Shown here in pieces: positions 21,248 to 31,437 of a stretch of DNA of 64,000 bases. The stretch is from Beijerinckiaceae bacterium (GTDB lineage: Bacteria > Pseudomonadota > Alphaproteobacteria > Rhizobiales > Beijerinckiaceae), in NCBI GenBank assembly GCA_027531565.1, contig JAPZSB010000002.1, positions 248,001 through 312,000 of the forward strand. The letters are read 5' to 3'. The translations under genes were made by a program, and so were the position numbers. The stretch's first letter is position 1; the number at the start of each line of letters is the position of its first letter. The notes under the pieces are model-generated. The model was given only the letters and a program-made list of their open reading frames with translations. It was not told the origin of the DNA and searched no databases.

Positions 21248-22501
21248 TTGCCCCGATCGACACCGCCTGCTTCTTCACCGAGCCCGTCGGGCCTTTCGCT
21301 TGTCCGCAGGAGGCTTGTCTTCTTCGCGGCGGCCTGTGGCTATCTGCTGAGCCAGTTCTACCGCTCCTTCCTGACCGTGATCCATGACGATCTTGTCCGC
21401 GATCTCGGGATCGGGCCGAGCGAGTTCGGAGCCCTGGGTTCGGCGTGGTTCTTCGCCTTTTCGCTCGCGCAGTTTCCGGTCGGGATCGCGCTCGACAAAC
21501 TCGGGCCGCGGCGCACCATTGCCGGGATGATGCTGGCCGCCGTGGCTGGCGCCTTCCTGTTCGCGACCGCCTCCAGCCATCCTGTCGCCCTTGCCGGCAT
21601 GGCCTTGGTCGGGGTGGGCTGCGCGCCGCTCCTGATGGGGGCGCTCTACTTCTTCGCCAAGACGGAGCCACCGGCCCGTTTCGCGGCGCTCGGGGGCCTC
21701 TTCCTCGCCTGCGGGCTGATCGGCAGCCTGATCGCTGCCACGCCTCTCGCCCTGCTGGTCAAGGCCGTGGGCTGGCGCGATGCCATCCGGATCGTGGCGC
21801 TGGTCACCCTTGCCGTGGCCGTGCTGAACTTCCTCGTCTTCCGGGATCCGCCGCAGGGCGAGAGCCCGCAGGGCGGCTCGCTGCTCGGCGATCTCTGGGC
21901 CATCATGCGGATGCCCGCGCTCTGGCCGATCCTGATCATGAGCTTCGCGATTTCCGCGCCCGTCTTCACGGAACGCTCGCTCTGGGTCGGGCCTTTCTTC
22001 GGCGAGGTATACGGGCTCGACCTGATCGAGCGCGGCAATGCCGTGCTGGCACTGGCCGTGGCCATGACCGGTTCGGCAATCCTTTCCGGTCCGATCGCCA
22101 GCTGGATCGACAATCCAAAGCGCGTGGTCTTCGTGTCGAACCTGCTCTGCGGCCTGGCCTTCCTGGCGCTGGGCCTGCTGGTGCTGCCCCCGCTCTGGCT
22201 GGCCATCGTGCTGATGATGCTCGCCGGGCTGTTCGGGGTCAGCTATGCCGTGCTGATCGCGCATGGCCGCCTGTTCTTCCCCGACCATGTCATCGGGCGC
22301 GGCATCACCTTCATCAATTTTGTCTCGATCGGCGGGACGGGCGTGGCGCAGCTGCTCTCCGGGCATGCCGTCGAAGCGATGCGGAAATCGGGCATGGCCC
22401 CGGCCGAGACCTATGCCAGCCTTCACGTGGCTTTCGGCGTATTGCTGCTGGTTTCGGTGGTGATCTACGCCCGGGCGCCGGCCAAACCTGCCTGGCGCTG
22501 A
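21248..22501 (+). CDS. MFS transporter
   Basis: A 417-residue major facilitator with about 12 hydrophobic segments. The loop after segment 2 reads GIALDKLGPRRTIAG, the MFS motif A. The start is inferred as TTG 21248 because AAGAGG sits five bases upstream and no ATG precedes the first membrane segment except deep inside the thiolase gene. It lies 55 bp after the thiolase and may be co-transcribed. The substrate is not evident; organic anions are common for this type. Confidence 0.82.
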   Translation: MPRSTPPASSPSPSGLSLVRRRLVFFAAACGYLLSQFYRSFLTVIHDDLVRDLGIGPSEFGALGSAWFFAFSLAQFPVGIALDKLGPRRTIAGMMLAAVAGAFLFATASSHPVALAGMALVGVGCAPLLMGALYFFAKTEPPARFAALGGLFLACGLIGSLIAATPLALLVKAVGWRDAIRIVALVTLAVAVLNFLVFRDPPQGESPQGGSLLGDLWAIMRMPALWPILIMSFAISAPVFTERSLWVGPFFGEVYGLDLIERGNAVLALAVAMTGSAILSGPIASWIDNPKRVVFVSNLLCGLAFLALGLLVLPPLWLAIVLMMLAGLFGVSYAVLIAHGRLFFPDHVIGRGITFINFVSIGGTGVAQLLSGHAVEAMRKSGMAPAETYASLHVAFGVLLLVSVVIYARAPAKPAWR

Positions 22502-22517
22502 AACCTGCCGGCCGGGT

Positions 22518-23810
22518 TCAGGCCGCGTCCTTGCGGCGGAACAGCAACTTGTCGATGCGGCGGCCGTCCATATCCATCACCTCGAGCTGCCAGCCATCGA
22601 ATTCGGAGATGTCGCCGTCGCCGGGGATCCGGCCGAATACCTCCAGCGCAAGGCCGGCCACCGTCCGGAAGCGTGCATCCTCGGGCACTTCGATGCCGAT
22701 CCGCTCTTCCAGTTCGTCGATTTCCGTCCGGCCATCGACGAGGAAGCTGCCATCCGCGCGCTCGATGATGGTGCGGCTTTCCGTTTCATGCTCCTCGGGC
22801 ATCTCGCCCGTGATGGCCTCGAGCACATCGGTCAACGTCACCACGCCCTCGAAGGTGCCGAATTCGTCGAGGACGAACGCGAAATGGTTGCGCTTCTCAC
22901 GGAAGAGCTCCAGCACCTCGAGAACGGAAGACACTTCCGGGACGAAGATCGGTTCCCGGACACTGGCCTCGATATCGAGCGCCTTGCCCTCGAGAAGCAG
23001 GTCGAGCAGGTCCTTCTTGTGCACGAAGCCGAGTGGCTCGTCGATCGAACCGCCCTTGGCCACGACCACGCGGCTGAAGGGGCATTGGCGCAGTTCGGCT
23101 TTCAGGACCTTCGGATCATCAGCGACATCGACCCAGTAGACATCGCGCCGGCGGGTCATGATGTCGGAGACCGGGCGCTCCGCGAGGCCGATCACCTCGC
23201 GCACCATGGCGCGCTCGGCCGGGTCGATCACGCCGGATTCGGTTCCGCCCTGGAGGATGGTCTCGACCTCCTCCTCGGTCACGGTCTGGTCCCGGGTCTG
23301 CGGAACGCGCAGGGCCGTCAGGATCATCGCGCTCGAAAAGCCCAGCAGGTTGACGACCGGCCGGCCGACCATGCCGATCACGGCGATGGGCCGCGCGACC
23401 CGCGAGGCCACCACTTCCGGATAGGCCAGCGCAATCCGCTTCGGCACAAGCTCGCCGAGCACGATCGACAGGATGGTGATCAGGAACACCACGATCGTGT
23501 AGGCGATGGGTTCGGCGTAATTGGCGGGCACCGAAAGGCCGGCCAGATAGAGGCTGAGCTTCTCGCCGAGGGTGGCGGTGCCGAAAGCGCCCGCGACGAT
23601 GCCGACAAGCGTGATGCCGATCTGGACGGAGGACAGGAAGCTCGATGGTTCCTCGGCGAGTTCCGCCGCTTTCGCCGCGCCCTTGTTGCCGGCCTCCGCC
23701 ATGGCATCCAGCCGCGCGCGCCGCGCCGACACGATTGCCATTTCGGACATCGAGAACAATCCGTTCAGCAGCGTGAGGCCGAGAACGATCAGGAGTTCAA
23801 CCGCTAACAT
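22518..23810 (-). CDS. CNNM/CorC-type hemolysin-family transporter
   Basis: A 430-residue membrane protein. The N-terminal CNNM (DUF21) domain has about four membrane segments and the motif VLGELVPKRIAL. A pair of CBS domains follows (about residues 200-330; DIMTRRRDVYWVD, VVTLTDVLEAITGE), and a C-terminal CorC_HlyC domain covers about 345-425 (RIPGDGDISEFDGWQLEVMDMD, interrupted only by normal variation). Relatives take part in magnesium or cobalt efflux. It is convergent with the MFS gene (16 bp between stops). Confidence 0.9.
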   Translation of the reverse strand: MLAVELLIVLGLTLLNGLFSMSEMAIVSARRARLDAMAEAGNKGAAKAAELAEEPSSFLSSVQIGITLVGIVAGAFGTATLGEKLSLYLAGLSVPANYAEPIAYTIVVFLITILSIVLGELVPKRIALAYPEVVASRVARPIAVIGMVGRPVVNLLGFSSAMILTALRVPQTRDQTVTEEEVETILQGGTESGVIDPAERAMVREVIGLAERPVSDIMTRRRDVYWVDVADDPKVLKAELRQCPFSRVVVAKGGSIDEPLGFVHKKDLLDLLLEGKALDIEASVREPIFVPEVSSVLEVLELFREKRNHFAFVLDEFGTFEGVVTLTDVLEAITGEMPEEHETESRTIIERADGSFLVDGRTEIDELEERIGIEVPEDARFRTVAGLALEVFGRIPGDGDISEFDGWQLEVMDMDGRRIDKLLFRRKDAA

Positions 23811-23905
23811 GCGTTAGGACAAGACCACCGGAGCAGGGGGCTCCACGGCCGGTATTCACCATGGCGGCCATGAAAAGTCCAGTACGGTCGAATGCGGAGC
23901 CGGGT

Positions 23906-24166
23906 TCAGGCCGTGCCGCGCGCCTCGATCGCCAGCGCGTGCAGGCCGCCGGCGAACTCATCGGCCAGCATCGCGTTGATCCGGCGGTGACACTCGACGC
24001 GCGACAGGCCATCGAAGGCCGCCGTGCGCAAGCGGATCCGGAAATGGGTTTCCCCGCCCTCGCGCCAGCCGCCATGCCCGCGATGCTGTTCGCTCTCGTC
24101 CAGAACGACCAGTTCGGCAGGGGAAAGTGCCTGCAAGGCCTGTTCGATCCGTTCTTTCCTGCCCAT
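23906..24166 (-). CDS. BolA-family protein
   Basis: An 86-residue BolA protein. The conserved core is visible: LxVxDES as LVVLDESEQHRGH, then GETHFRIRLRTAAFDG and HRRINAMLADEFAGGLHALAIEARG. BolA proteins partner with monothiol glutaredoxins in Fe-S cluster and iron signalling. It is divergent from the J-domain gene, 77 bp apart, an arrangement I recall from other Hyphomicrobiales. Confidence 0.92.
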   Translation of the reverse strand: MGRKERIEQALQALSPAELVVLDESEQHRGHGGWREGGETHFRIRLRTAAFDGLSRVECHRRINAMLADEFAGGLHALAIEARGTA

Positions 24167-24243
24167 ATCCGCCTCATCGAAATTCTTCGCGGGTGCAAAA
24201 CATCGTCTTGCCCTCCGTCGGGGTCAGAAACTAGACTTGATCG

Positions 24244-24849
24244 ATGATGAATCTCAACTCCCCCCTCTTCGACCGGATCCGGTCCAAGCCGAATGCGGAG
24301 GAGGTGCGCGCCGAACAGGAGCCGGTGTGCCAGCATCCGGCCTGCCGTCGCAAGGGCGAGTTCCGGGCGCCCAAGGGGCGTGACCACGAGGGCGAATTCT
24401 ACCTGTTCTGCCTCGAGCACGTGAAGGAATACAACCAGTCCTACAATTACTTCGCGGGCATGACGGATGCTGCCGTGCAATCCTACCAGAAGGATGCGCT
24501 GACCGGGCACCGGCCGACCTGGAACATCAGTGTCACGGGGGCGGGGCTCGGTGCGGAATCGAAAGTCGATGCCGCGACGCTGCTGCGTGCCAAGCTCGAG
24601 CGCCTGCGCCGCGCGCGCGAGGCGGCGGCCGCGGAGGCGCGCGTGCGCCCGGTCGGCAAGGCCGCGCTCAAGGCGCTCGAGGCGTTGGGTCTTGACGAAA
24701 CGGCGGATAAGGCGCTGGTTCGACGACGCTTCAAGGAGCTTGCCAAGCGGCTGCATCCTGATCTCAATGAGGGTGACCGCTCGCGCGAAGAAAAATTGCG
24801 CGCCATCATTGACGCCTATAACTATCTCAAAACCGTTGGCCTCGCCTGA
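24244..24849 (+). CDS. DnaJ (J-domain) protein
   Basis: A 201-residue protein with a C-terminal J-domain. The HPD tripeptide sits in KELAKRLHPDLNEGDRSREE near residue 173, and the last helix reads IIDAYNYLK. The N-terminal half carries a CQHPACRRKGEFRAP Cys-rich patch and YLFCLEHVKEYNQSYNYF, typical of this alphaproteobacterial subfamily. It probably stimulates a Hsp70. Two adjacent ATGs (24244, 24247) could start it. It lies 57 bp upstream of cobS. Confidence 0.9.
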   Translation: MMNLNSPLFDRIRSKPNAEEVRAEQEPVCQHPACRRKGEFRAPKGRDHEGEFYLFCLEHVKEYNQSYNYFAGMTDAAVQSYQKDALTGHRPTWNISVTGAGLGAESKVDAATLLRAKLERLRRAREAAAAEARVRPVGKAALKALEALGLDETADKALVRRRFKELAKRLHPDLNEGDRSREEKLRAIIDAYNYLKTVGLA

Positions 24850-24906
24850 GGTCTTGCCCCAGTGAAAGGAAGACAAGCCCGCTCCCGGCTTGCTCTCGTG
24901 TGAACG

Positions 24907-25914
24907 ATGTCCGTGACTGCCCTTGCCGATACCCTGCCTGTCGATCCGTCATCCGGTGAGCCGGATACCAAGGTTTCCGTGCGTGACCTGTTCGGAATTG
25001 ACTCCGATCTCACTGTTCCGGCCTACAAGACGCGCTCCGAGCATGTGCCGGATCTGGACCCGGATTACCTGTTCGACCGCGACACGACTTTGGCCATCCT
25101 GTCCGGTTTCGCGTTCAACCGGCGCGTGATGGTCACCGGCTATCACGGCACCGGCAAATCGACGCATATCGAGCAGGTTGCCGCGCGGCTGAACTGGCCG
25201 TGCATCCGCGTCAATCTCGACAGCCATGTCAGCCGTATCGATCTCGTCGGCAAGGACGCGATCGTGCTGAAGGACGGCAAGCAGGTCACCGAGTTCAAGG
25301 ACGGGATCCTGCCCTGGGCCTACCAGCACAATGTCGCGCTCGTTTTCGACGAATACGATGCCGGCCGCCCGGATGTGATGTTCGTCATCCAGCGCGTGCT
25401 CGAGGCTTCCGGCCGCCTTACCCTGCTCGACCAGAGCCGCGTGATCCGTCCGCACAAGGCCTTCCGCCTGTTCGCCACCGCCAACACGGTCGGCCTGGGT
25501 GATACATCCGGCCTCTATCATGGCACGCAGCAGATCAACCAGGCGCAGATGGACCGCTGGTCCATCGTGACGGTGCTGAACTACCTCGCCCATGACAAGG
25601 AGGTCGATATCGTCCTTGCCAAGGCGAAGCATTTCACCGGCAAGGAAGGCCGCGAGACCGTCAACCGGATGGTGCGCGTGGCCGACCTGACGCGCAATGC
25701 CTTCATCAACGGTGAATTGTCGACCGTCATGTCACCGCGTACGGTCATCACCTGGGCCGAGAATGCGGCGATCTTCGGTGATCTCGGCTTCGCCTTCCGG
25801 CTGACCTTCCTCAACAAATGCGACGAGCTGGAGCGGAGCCTCGTGGCCGAGTTCTACCAGCGCTCGTTCGGGCAGGAACTGAAGGAATCGGCGGTCAATA
25901 TCGCGCTGAGCTGA
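24907..25914 (+). CDS. cobS: Cobaltochelatase subunit CobS (AAA+ ATPase)
   Basis: A 335-residue AAA+ ATPase of the aerobic cobaltochelatase CobNST, which inserts cobalt into hydrogenobyrinate diamide. Walker A is GYHGTGKST (residues 78-86), Walker B is [11 protein letters not shown], and the sensor region has FATANTVG. The N-terminal part ([16 protein letters not shown]) is diagnostic of CobS. cobT follows after two unrelated genes; cobN is not in the window. No cobalamin riboswitch was seen upstream. Confidence 0.95.
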   Translation: MSVTALADTLPVDPSSGEPDTKVSVRDLFGIDSDLTVPAYKTRSEHVPDLDPDYLFDRDTTLAILSGFAFNRRVMVTGYHGTGKSTHIEQVAARLNWPCIRVNLDSHVSRIDLVGKDAIVLKDGKQVTEFKDGILPWAYQHNVALVFDEYDAGRPDVMFVIQRVLEASGRLTLLDQSRVIRPHKAFRLFATANTVGLGDTSGLYHGTQQINQAQMDRWSIVTVLNYLAHDKEVDIVLAKAKHFTGKEGRETVNRMVRVADLTRNAFINGELSTVMSPRTVITWAENAAIFGDLGFAFRLTFLNKCDELERSLVAEFYQRSFGQELKESAVNIALS

Positions 25915-25918
25915 GGCG

Positions 25919-26341
25919 ATGGCCGCGATCGGGGTCGATACGCAGAATTACGACGAGGTCCGGCAGACGGTGTCTGCGGGGTTGACCCGCTACAATGACC
26001 ACTTTCTTCCGAAGCACCGTGACCGGCACAAGCTGGCCTTGTCGGTACGGGACGAAAGCGGGGCGATTGTCGGCGGGCTGATCGGCGAACTGCGCATGGA
26101 CTATCTCCATATCGAGCTGCTCTGGATCGACGAGAGCCAGCGCGGACACGGCGTCGGACAGCGCTTGATCGACCTTGCCGAGATCGAGGCACGGCGGTTC
26201 GGGGCCACGCATATGCATCTCTCCACCTGGTCCTTCCAGGCGCCCGATTTCTACAGGGCCATGGGTTTCCGGGAATTCGGCCGCATGACCGATCATCCCG
26301 CCGGGTTCGACAGCATCTTCTTCGTCAAGGCCTTCACGTGA
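25919..26341 (+). CDS. GNAT-family N-acetyltransferase
   Basis: A 140-residue GNAT protein. The acetyl-CoA pyrophosphate loop is visible as ESQRGHGVGQRLIDLAE, the R/Q-x-x-G-x-G/A pattern, and the late strand reads FYRAMGFREFGRM. The substrate is unknown. It starts 4 bp after the cobS stop with GAGG overlapping that stop, and its own stop overlaps the HAD gene start (GTGA). It is therefore part of the cobS-cobT transcription unit although it has no obvious role in cobalt insertion. Confidence 0.85.
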   Translation: MAAIGVDTQNYDEVRQTVSAGLTRYNDHFLPKHRDRHKLALSVRDESGAIVGGLIGELRMDYLHIELLWIDESQRGHGVGQRLIDLAEIEARRFGATHMHLSTWSFQAPDFYRAMGFREFGRMTDHPAGFDSIFFVKAFT

Positions 26342-27030
26342 ACGGGATCCGCGCCCTCTTCTTCGACGTGTTCGGTACGCTGGTGGACTGGCGCGGCAGC
26401 ATCGCGCGCGAGGTTCACCGGTTGGGCCTTGCCGTCGATGGCGCGGCCTTCGCCGATGCCTGGCGCGCCGAATACCAGCCCGCCATGGAAGCCGTGCGCA
26501 GCGGCGGCCGGGGCTTCGTGAAGCTCGACATTCTCCATCGTGAGAATCTCGACCGCATCCTGCCGCGCTTCGGGCTGGACGGCATGGACGGGGCGGACCG
26601 CGCCGCGCTCAATCTGGTCTGGCACCGGCTCGATGCCTGGCCGGAGGTTCCCGCCGCCCTCGCGCGGCTGCGGAGCCGTTTCCGGCTGGCGCCGATGTCG
26701 AACGGCAATGTTTCGCTGATGGCCGACATGGCCCGGCATAACGGGTTCATCTGGGATGCCATTCTCGGCGCCGAATGGGCGCGGGACTACAAGCCCAATC
26801 TAGCCGTCTACCGCGCCGGCTGCGCGGCCTTCGACCTCTCCCCGTCCGAATGCCTGATGGTGGCCGCCCATTCCTCCGATCTCGCCGCTGCGGGCGAGGC
26901 TGGCCTCAGGACGGCCCATATCGCCCGGCCGGACGAGTTCGGCCCGGGGCTCGGCGAAACCGGGCCTTCCGTTCCTGTCGATTTCGCCGCGCGCGATCTT
27001 GCGCATCTCGCGGAGCAATTCCTGTCATGA
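26338..27030 (+). CDS. Haloacid dehalogenase type II-like hydrolase
   Basis: A 230-residue HAD hydrolase close to L-2-haloacid dehalogenases. The nucleophile Asp lies in [11 protein letters not shown] (residue 10), the second motif is MSNGN, the Lys is in [11 protein letters not shown], and the last motif is [11 protein letters not shown]. In true dehalogenases this last motif reads with Asn between the Ser and Asp, so the substrate is uncertain; a phosphatase or dehalogenase role are both possible. The GTG start (26338) overlaps the GNAT stop, and its stop overlaps cobT (ATGA). Confidence 0.82.
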   Translation: MNGIRALFFDVFGTLVDWRGSIAREVHRLGLAVDGAAFADAWRAEYQPAMEAVRSGGRGFVKLDILHRENLDRILPRFGLDGMDGADRAALNLVWHRLDAWPEVPAALARLRSRFRLAPMSNGNVSLMADMARHNGFIWDAILGAEWARDYKPNLAVYRAGCAAFDLSPSECLMVAAHSSDLAAAGEAGLRTAHIARPDEFGPGLGETGPSVPVDFAARDLAHLAEQFLS

Positions 27031-28961
27031 CCATCACCAACCGCAAGCCGGGCCAGCCCGAGAATTCGCCGGTCGAGCCTTTCAAGAAGGCCGTGGCCGG
27101 TGCGCTCCGCGCCATGGCCGGCAAGGAAGAGATCGAGGTGCAGTTCGCCGCCGACCGGCCGAGCCTGGTCGATGCCGGGGAGGTGGTGCGCGCCCGCCTG
27201 CCGGAGCCGCCGCGCAAGCCGACCGCGCGGGATATCGCGATCCTGCGCGGGCATGCCGATTCCTATGCATTGAAGCTCGCCTGCCATGACGAGAAGCTGC
27301 ATCGCCGGCTGATGCCGGAAGGGCTGGAGGCGCGGAAGGTGTTCGAGGCCGTCGAGCAGGCGCGCTGCGATGCCATCGGCTCGAACCGGATGATGGGCGT
27401 CGCAGCCAATCTCGATGCCATGCTCCAGGACCGGTATACCAAGGCGAACCTCGCCGAGGTCAATGATCTCGCCAACGCGCCGATCGAGGATGCGCTCGCC
27501 ATGCTGGTGCGCGAGCGGCTGACCGGGGCAAAGCCACCCGAAGCGGCGCGCCGCCTGACCGAGCTCTGGCGGTCGGATATCGAGGAGAAGGCCGGCAAGA
27601 CGCTCGACATGCTGGCCGGCAGCATCGAGGACCAGCAGGCCTTCGCCAAGGTCGTGCAGCAGATTCTCGCGGGCCTCGGCATGGTCGAGGCCGACCCGCT
27701 CGGCTCGGATGACGAGGACCGGAACGACGACAAGCAGGACGAGGACGGCGACCAGGATCCGCAGGAGGGCGAGAGCGGCGAGGCCAAGGAGCAGGACGGC
27801 TTCGACCTCGAGGAAACGGACGCGTTGCAGGACGACATGAGCGAGGGCGCGCAGGAAGCTGCCGATGCCCCGCCGGGCGATTTTCCGGACGAGAGCGAGA
27901 TGGCCGACGCCGAGGAGCCTGCCGAGGCCTCGCGCCCGCCGGTTTCGAAGGATTCGTTGCGCGACGGAGCGGGCTACAAAGCCTACACGACGCGCTTCGA
28001 CGAGACGATCGCGGCGGAGGATCTCTGCGATGCCGAGGAGCTCGACCGTCTCCGGGCCTATCTCGACAAGCAGCTCAGCAACCTGCAGGGGGTTGTCGGC
28101 CGTCTCGCCAACCGGCTCCAGCGGCGCCTGCTCGCCCAGCAGAACCGCTCGTGGGAGTTCGACCTCGAGGAAGGCTCGCTCGATCCCTCGCGGCTGACCC
28201 GCGTGGTGATTGACGACATGCGCGGCTCCTTCGCGCCGCTGTCCTTCAAGCGCGAGAAGGATACGAATTTCCGCGATACGGTGGTCACGCTGCTGATCGA
28301 CAATTCCGGTTCGATGCGCGGCCGGCCGATCACCGTGGCGGCGACCTGCGCCGACATTCTCGCCCGCACGCTGGAGCGCTGCGGCGTCAAGGTCGAGATT
28401 CTCGGCTTCACGACCAAGGCGTGGAAGGGCGGGCAGTCGCGCGAATACTGGCTGCAATCCGGCAAGCCGGCCAATCCGGGCCGCCTGAACGACCTGCGCC
28501 ACGTGATCTACAAGAGCGCGGATGCGCCCTGGCGGCGTGCCCGCCGCAATCTCGGGCTGATGATGCGCGAGGGCCTGCTCAAGGAGAATATCGACGGGGA
28601 GGCCCTGGACTGGGCGCATCAGCGGCTGCTGGCCCGGCGCGAGCAGCGCCGCATCCTGATGATGATTTCCGACGGGGCGCCGGTGGATGACACGACGCTG
28701 TCGGTCAATTCCGGCAATTACCTCGAAAAGCATCTCCGCCAGGTGATCGAGCAGATCGAGACGCGCTCTCCGGTCGAGCTGATCGCCATCGGCATCGGGC
28801 ATGACGTGACCCGCTATTACCGGCGGGCCGTCACGATTGTCGATGCCGAGGAACTGGGCGGCGTGATGACCGAAAAACTGGCGGAACTGTTCAGCGAGAA
28901 CGGACCCGCCGCTGCGGCCAATGCCGCACCGCCGCGCCGGATGGCCGGAGCCCGGGCTTGA
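27027..28961 (+). CDS. cobT: Cobaltochelatase subunit CobT
   Basis: A 644-residue CobT. The N-terminal helical part begins [17 protein letters not shown]; the middle (about residues 225-320) is an extremely acidic Asp/Glu-rich linker; and the C-terminal VWA domain carries the MIDAS motif DNSGS with Asp425. CobT works with CobS as the ATPase assembly for CobN. ATG 27027 overlaps the HAD stop by 4 bp (ATGA), which fixes the start. Its stop overlaps the next gene by TTGA. Confidence 0.95.
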   Translation: MTITNRKPGQPENSPVEPFKKAVAGALRAMAGKEEIEVQFAADRPSLVDAGEVVRARLPEPPRKPTARDIAILRGHADSYALKLACHDEKLHRRLMPEGLEARKVFEAVEQARCDAIGSNRMMGVAANLDAMLQDRYTKANLAEVNDLANAPIEDALAMLVRERLTGAKPPEAARRLTELWRSDIEEKAGKTLDMLAGSIEDQQAFAKVVQQILAGLGMVEADPLGSDDEDRNDDKQDEDGDQDPQEGESGEAKEQDGFDLEETDALQDDMSEGAQEAADAPPGDFPDESEMADAEEPAEASRPPVSKDSLRDGAGYKAYTTRFDETIAAEDLCDAEELDRLRAYLDKQLSNLQGVVGRLANRLQRRLLAQQNRSWEFDLEEGSLDPSRLTRVVIDDMRGSFAPLSFKREKDTNFRDTVVTLLIDNSGSMRGRPITVAATCADILARTLERCGVKVEILGFTTKAWKGGQSREYWLQSGKPANPGRLNDLRHVIYKSADAPWRRARRNLGLMMREGLLKENIDGEALDWAHQRLLARREQRRILMMISDGAPVDDTTLSVNSGNYLEKHLRQVIEQIETRSPVELIAIGIGHDVTRYYRRAVTIVDAEELGGVMTEKLAELFSENGPAAAANAAPPRRMAGARA

Positions 28962-29983
28962 TCTCCCGCCGCGCGGTCCTTGCCGGCCTTGCGGGAACAG
29001 GTCTTGCGGCAACAGGGCTTTCCGGCTCCGCCGGGGCCCTCGACCGGCAGGAGCCGCGGCCGCTGCCGATCGAGGCTGCGCCCTTTGCCAGCTTCTCGGC
29101 TGGCGATCGCGATCGCCGGCAATTCGGGGCGCTGACCTTCCTCGGCGGGCTGGAACTCCGGTCAGGCGACCCGGAATTCGGAGGACTGTCCGGGCTTGTT
29201 CTCGACCCGAACGGCGAGCGCTTCCTCGTCATCACCGATCATGCCCATTGGATCACCGGGCGGATCAAGCAGAAGGACGGCGTGCCGCTGGGCATCGAGG
29301 CGGCGCGGATCGGCCCGCTGCGGGCGCCGGATGGCCGGCGGCTGAAGGATACGCGCTATTTCGATTGCGAGAGTGTCTTCCGGCAGGGCCAGACCCTGTT
29401 CGTGGGCGTGGAGCGCGTGCACGATATCCTGCAGTTCGATCTGAATGCCGGCGGCGAGCCGATCGGCCGGGCCCGGCTGACCGGCGTTCCGGCCGAAATG
29501 AAGACGCTGATGCCGAATGGCGGGATCGAGGCCCTCGGGCTGGTCCCGCCGGGTTCGGAATGGAGCGGGCATTTGCTCGCGCTGGCCGAGAAAGAGGCGC
29601 GCGGGCAGGCGCGCGGGCAGATTCCCGGGTTCCTGGTCGGGCCGAAGCCTGGCCGTCTCTGGCTCCGTCGGATCGGGGATTTCGACGTGACCGATCTCGC
29701 CTTCCTTCCCGACGGCGACCTGCTGGTTCTGGAACGCCGATTCGTCCCGCTTTTCGGGGTCGGGTTCCGGATCCGCCGCATCCCGCTGGCCATGATCCGT
29801 CCCGGCGCTGTCCTTGACGGCCCGGCGCTGATCGTGGCGGACCTCTCCATGCAGATCGACAACATGGAAGGCCTGGCGGTTCATCGCACGGCACAGGGCC
29901 GCACGATCCTGACGCTCGTATCGGACAACAACTTCTCGCTGTTGCAGCGGAACCTGATGCTGCGCTTCGCGCTGGATGGCTGA
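28958..29983 (+). CDS. Tat-exported phytase/esterase-like beta-propeller protein
   Basis: A 341-residue exported protein. The N-terminus has a twin-arginine signal (SRRAVLAG) and a hydrophobic stretch ending ASGALD-like. The mature part resembles the esterase-like activity of phytase family ([68 protein letters not shown]). The start is a TTG whose TGA overlap with cobT indicates coupling. The family is common in Alphaproteobacteria; its enzymatic activity is not well established, so no substrate is given. Confidence 0.82.
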   Translation: MISRRAVLAGLAGTGLAATGLSGSAGALDRQEPRPLPIEAAPFASFSAGDRDRRQFGALTFLGGLELRSGDPEFGGLSGLVLDPNGERFLVITDHAHWITGRIKQKDGVPLGIEAARIGPLRAPDGRRLKDTRYFDCESVFRQGQTLFVGVERVHDILQFDLNAGGEPIGRARLTGVPAEMKTLMPNGGIEALGLVPPGSEWSGHLLALAEKEARGQARGQIPGFLVGPKPGRLWLRRIGDFDVTDLAFLPDGDLLVLERRFVPLFGVGFRIRRIPLAMIRPGAVLDGPALIVADLSMQIDNMEGLAVHRTAQGRTILTLVSDNNFSLLQRNLMLRFALDG

Positions 29984-29998
29984 CGCGCCCGACGGGAA

Positions 29999-30023
29999 CA
30001 AAAAAGGCGGCCGGAGCCGCCTT
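29999..30023 (-). terminator. Intrinsic terminator of rpmB
   Basis: An 8-bp stem (AAGGCGGC / GCCGCCTT) with a CGGA loop is followed on the minus strand by a run of T. It lies 25 bp beyond the rpmB stop. On the plus strand only two T follow, so it is weak for the convergent phytase-like gene. Confidence 0.8.
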
Positions 30024-30048
30024 GGTTTCGCGAGGGCGTCAGACGCGC

Positions 30049-30333
30049 TCAGGCCGAGAGCTTCTTCGAGATCTCGCGCTTCAGGTCGAGCGCGTTCGAG
30101 GACAGCTCGCCATCGGCGGCCTTCAGCAGGAAAGCATCGAGGCCACCGCGATGCTCGACCGAGCGCAGGCCATTGGCCGAAACGCGCAGGCGCACGGAAC
30201 GGTTCAGCGCATCCGACTGCAGCGTCACATTGACGAGGTTCGGCAGGAAGCGGCGCTTCGTCTTCCGGTTCGAATGGCTGACCTTGTGGCCGACCTGAAC
30301 ACCCTTGCCGGTCAATTCGCAAACACGAGACAT
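30049..30333 (-). CDS. rpmB: 50S ribosomal protein L28
   Basis: A 94-residue L28. Signatures: [25 protein letters not shown] at the start and RFLPNLVNV; the C-terminal extension ([13 protein letters not shown]) is typical of Alphaproteobacteria. ATG 30333 is chosen; an upstream in-frame TTG (30342) would add three residues without support. Monocistronic with its own terminator; divergent from the DUF3108 gene, a common pairing in this order. Confidence 0.96.
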   Translation of the reverse strand: MSRVCELTGKGVQVGHKVSHSNRKTKRRFLPNLVNVTLQSDALNRSVRLRVSANGLRSVEHRGGLDAFLLKAADGELSSNALDLKREISKKLSA

Positions 30334-30609
30334 CGTTATCAACCTTCTTCGCCCGGAGCGCGATCTCCGGGGCCCTTCCGACTGGAGGGACTGCGATCAC
30401 GTGGAAAATCGGAAGCGTGGCCTATAGTCCAAGGAAGGCGGCCGGTCAATCGCGGCTGGGCCGGGTGCGGAGAAAAAAGCAGGCGGTCCGGCCGGTTTGC
30501 GGATCCGCGGAGGACTTGCCACGAATCAGCCATCGATTCACATGATAGAGGCAGCAACCAACTGTTGGACAAACTTTTGGACGAACTCTTGGCAGGGATC
30601 GGGTTTCGA

Positions 30610-31437
30610 ATGGCAGGCATGTCGATGTGGGCGAGGCGAGACCTGTCCCGGATTCTCGCGGTGACGGCCGTGATCGCCAGTCCGACTGTCGCAGGGTCCG
30701 CCATGGCCGCGGATATCGAGGCGCGCTACTCCATCACCCTGGCCGGTCTCTCGATCGGCAAGGCCAGCCTTTCCGGACAGATGAACGGCGCGAACTATGT
30801 GCTGAATGTCAGTTCCGCGCTGACCGGGATTGTCGGCGCGGTGTCACAGGGGCGCGGGGCGGCGACGGCGCGCGGCAATGTTTCCGGTGCGAATGTGCTG
30901 ACCAACGGGTTCTCGCTCTCGGCCACCAACGGGACGGATACGCGCAAGATCCAGATTGCCGCGGCGTCCGGTTCGGTCCGGAATGTCATGATTGACCCGC
31001 CCTTCGTGACCCAGCCCGATGATTCCACGCGCATCCCCCTCCGGGACAGCCACAAGGTCGGTGTGCTCGACCCGGTCAGCGCGCTGATCATGCCGGTCCG
31101 GAGCGGCAATCCGATGGACAAGGCCAATTGCGACCGTCGCCTGCCGGTCTTCGATGGCAACCAGCGTTTCGATGTGGTGCTCAGCTATGCCGGCACCCGC
31201 CAGGTGCGCAGTGACGATGGCTATTCCGGGCCGGTGCTGATCTGCACCGCGCGCTACATTCCGGTCGCCGGCCACCGGCCCGACCGCCGCGTGACCAAGT
31301 TCATGGCCGAAAACCGGAACATGGATGCCTGGCTCGCGCCGGTGAATGGCGGCAAGACGCTGATCCCCTACCGCATCTCCGTCAAGACGATGATCGGAAC
31401 CACGGTGATCGAGGCCGAGACCTTCCGGCCGAACTAG
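30610..31437 (+). CDS. DUF3108 exported protein
   Basis: A 275-residue protein with a signal peptide (RILAVTAVIASPTVAGSAMA, cleavage near residue 35). The mature part fits DUF3108: ARYSITLAGLSIGKASLSG at its start, then repeated beta-strands, LDPVSALIMPV and FDVVLSY. The function is unknown; family members are periplasmic and thought to have a lipid-binding-like beta fold. ATG 30619 is an alternative start. It is divergent from rpmB and is followed by a long gap. Confidence 0.8.
   Translation: MAGMSMWARRDLSRILAVTAVIASPTVAGSAMAADIEARYSITLAGLSIGKASLSGQMNGANYVLNVSSALTGIVGAVSQGRGAATARGNVSGANVLTNGFSLSATNGTDTRKIQIAAASGSVRNVMIDPPFVTQPDDSTRIPLRDSHKVGVLDPVSALIMPVRSGNPMDKANCDRRLPVFDGNQRFDVVLSYAGTRQVRSDDGYSGPVLICTARYIPVAGHRPDRRVTKFMAENRNMDAWLAPVNGGKTLIPYRISVKTMIGTTVIEAETFRPN

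Noticed and set aside
24850-24906. A cobalamin riboswitch upstream of cobS
   Set aside because: The gap is only 57 bp and contains no B12-box-like sequence.
26775-27026. An upstream extension of cobT into the HAD gene
   Set aside because: The extension lies inside the HAD frame and ATG 27027 overlaps the HAD stop in a normal ATGA junction that gives the usual CobT N-terminus.
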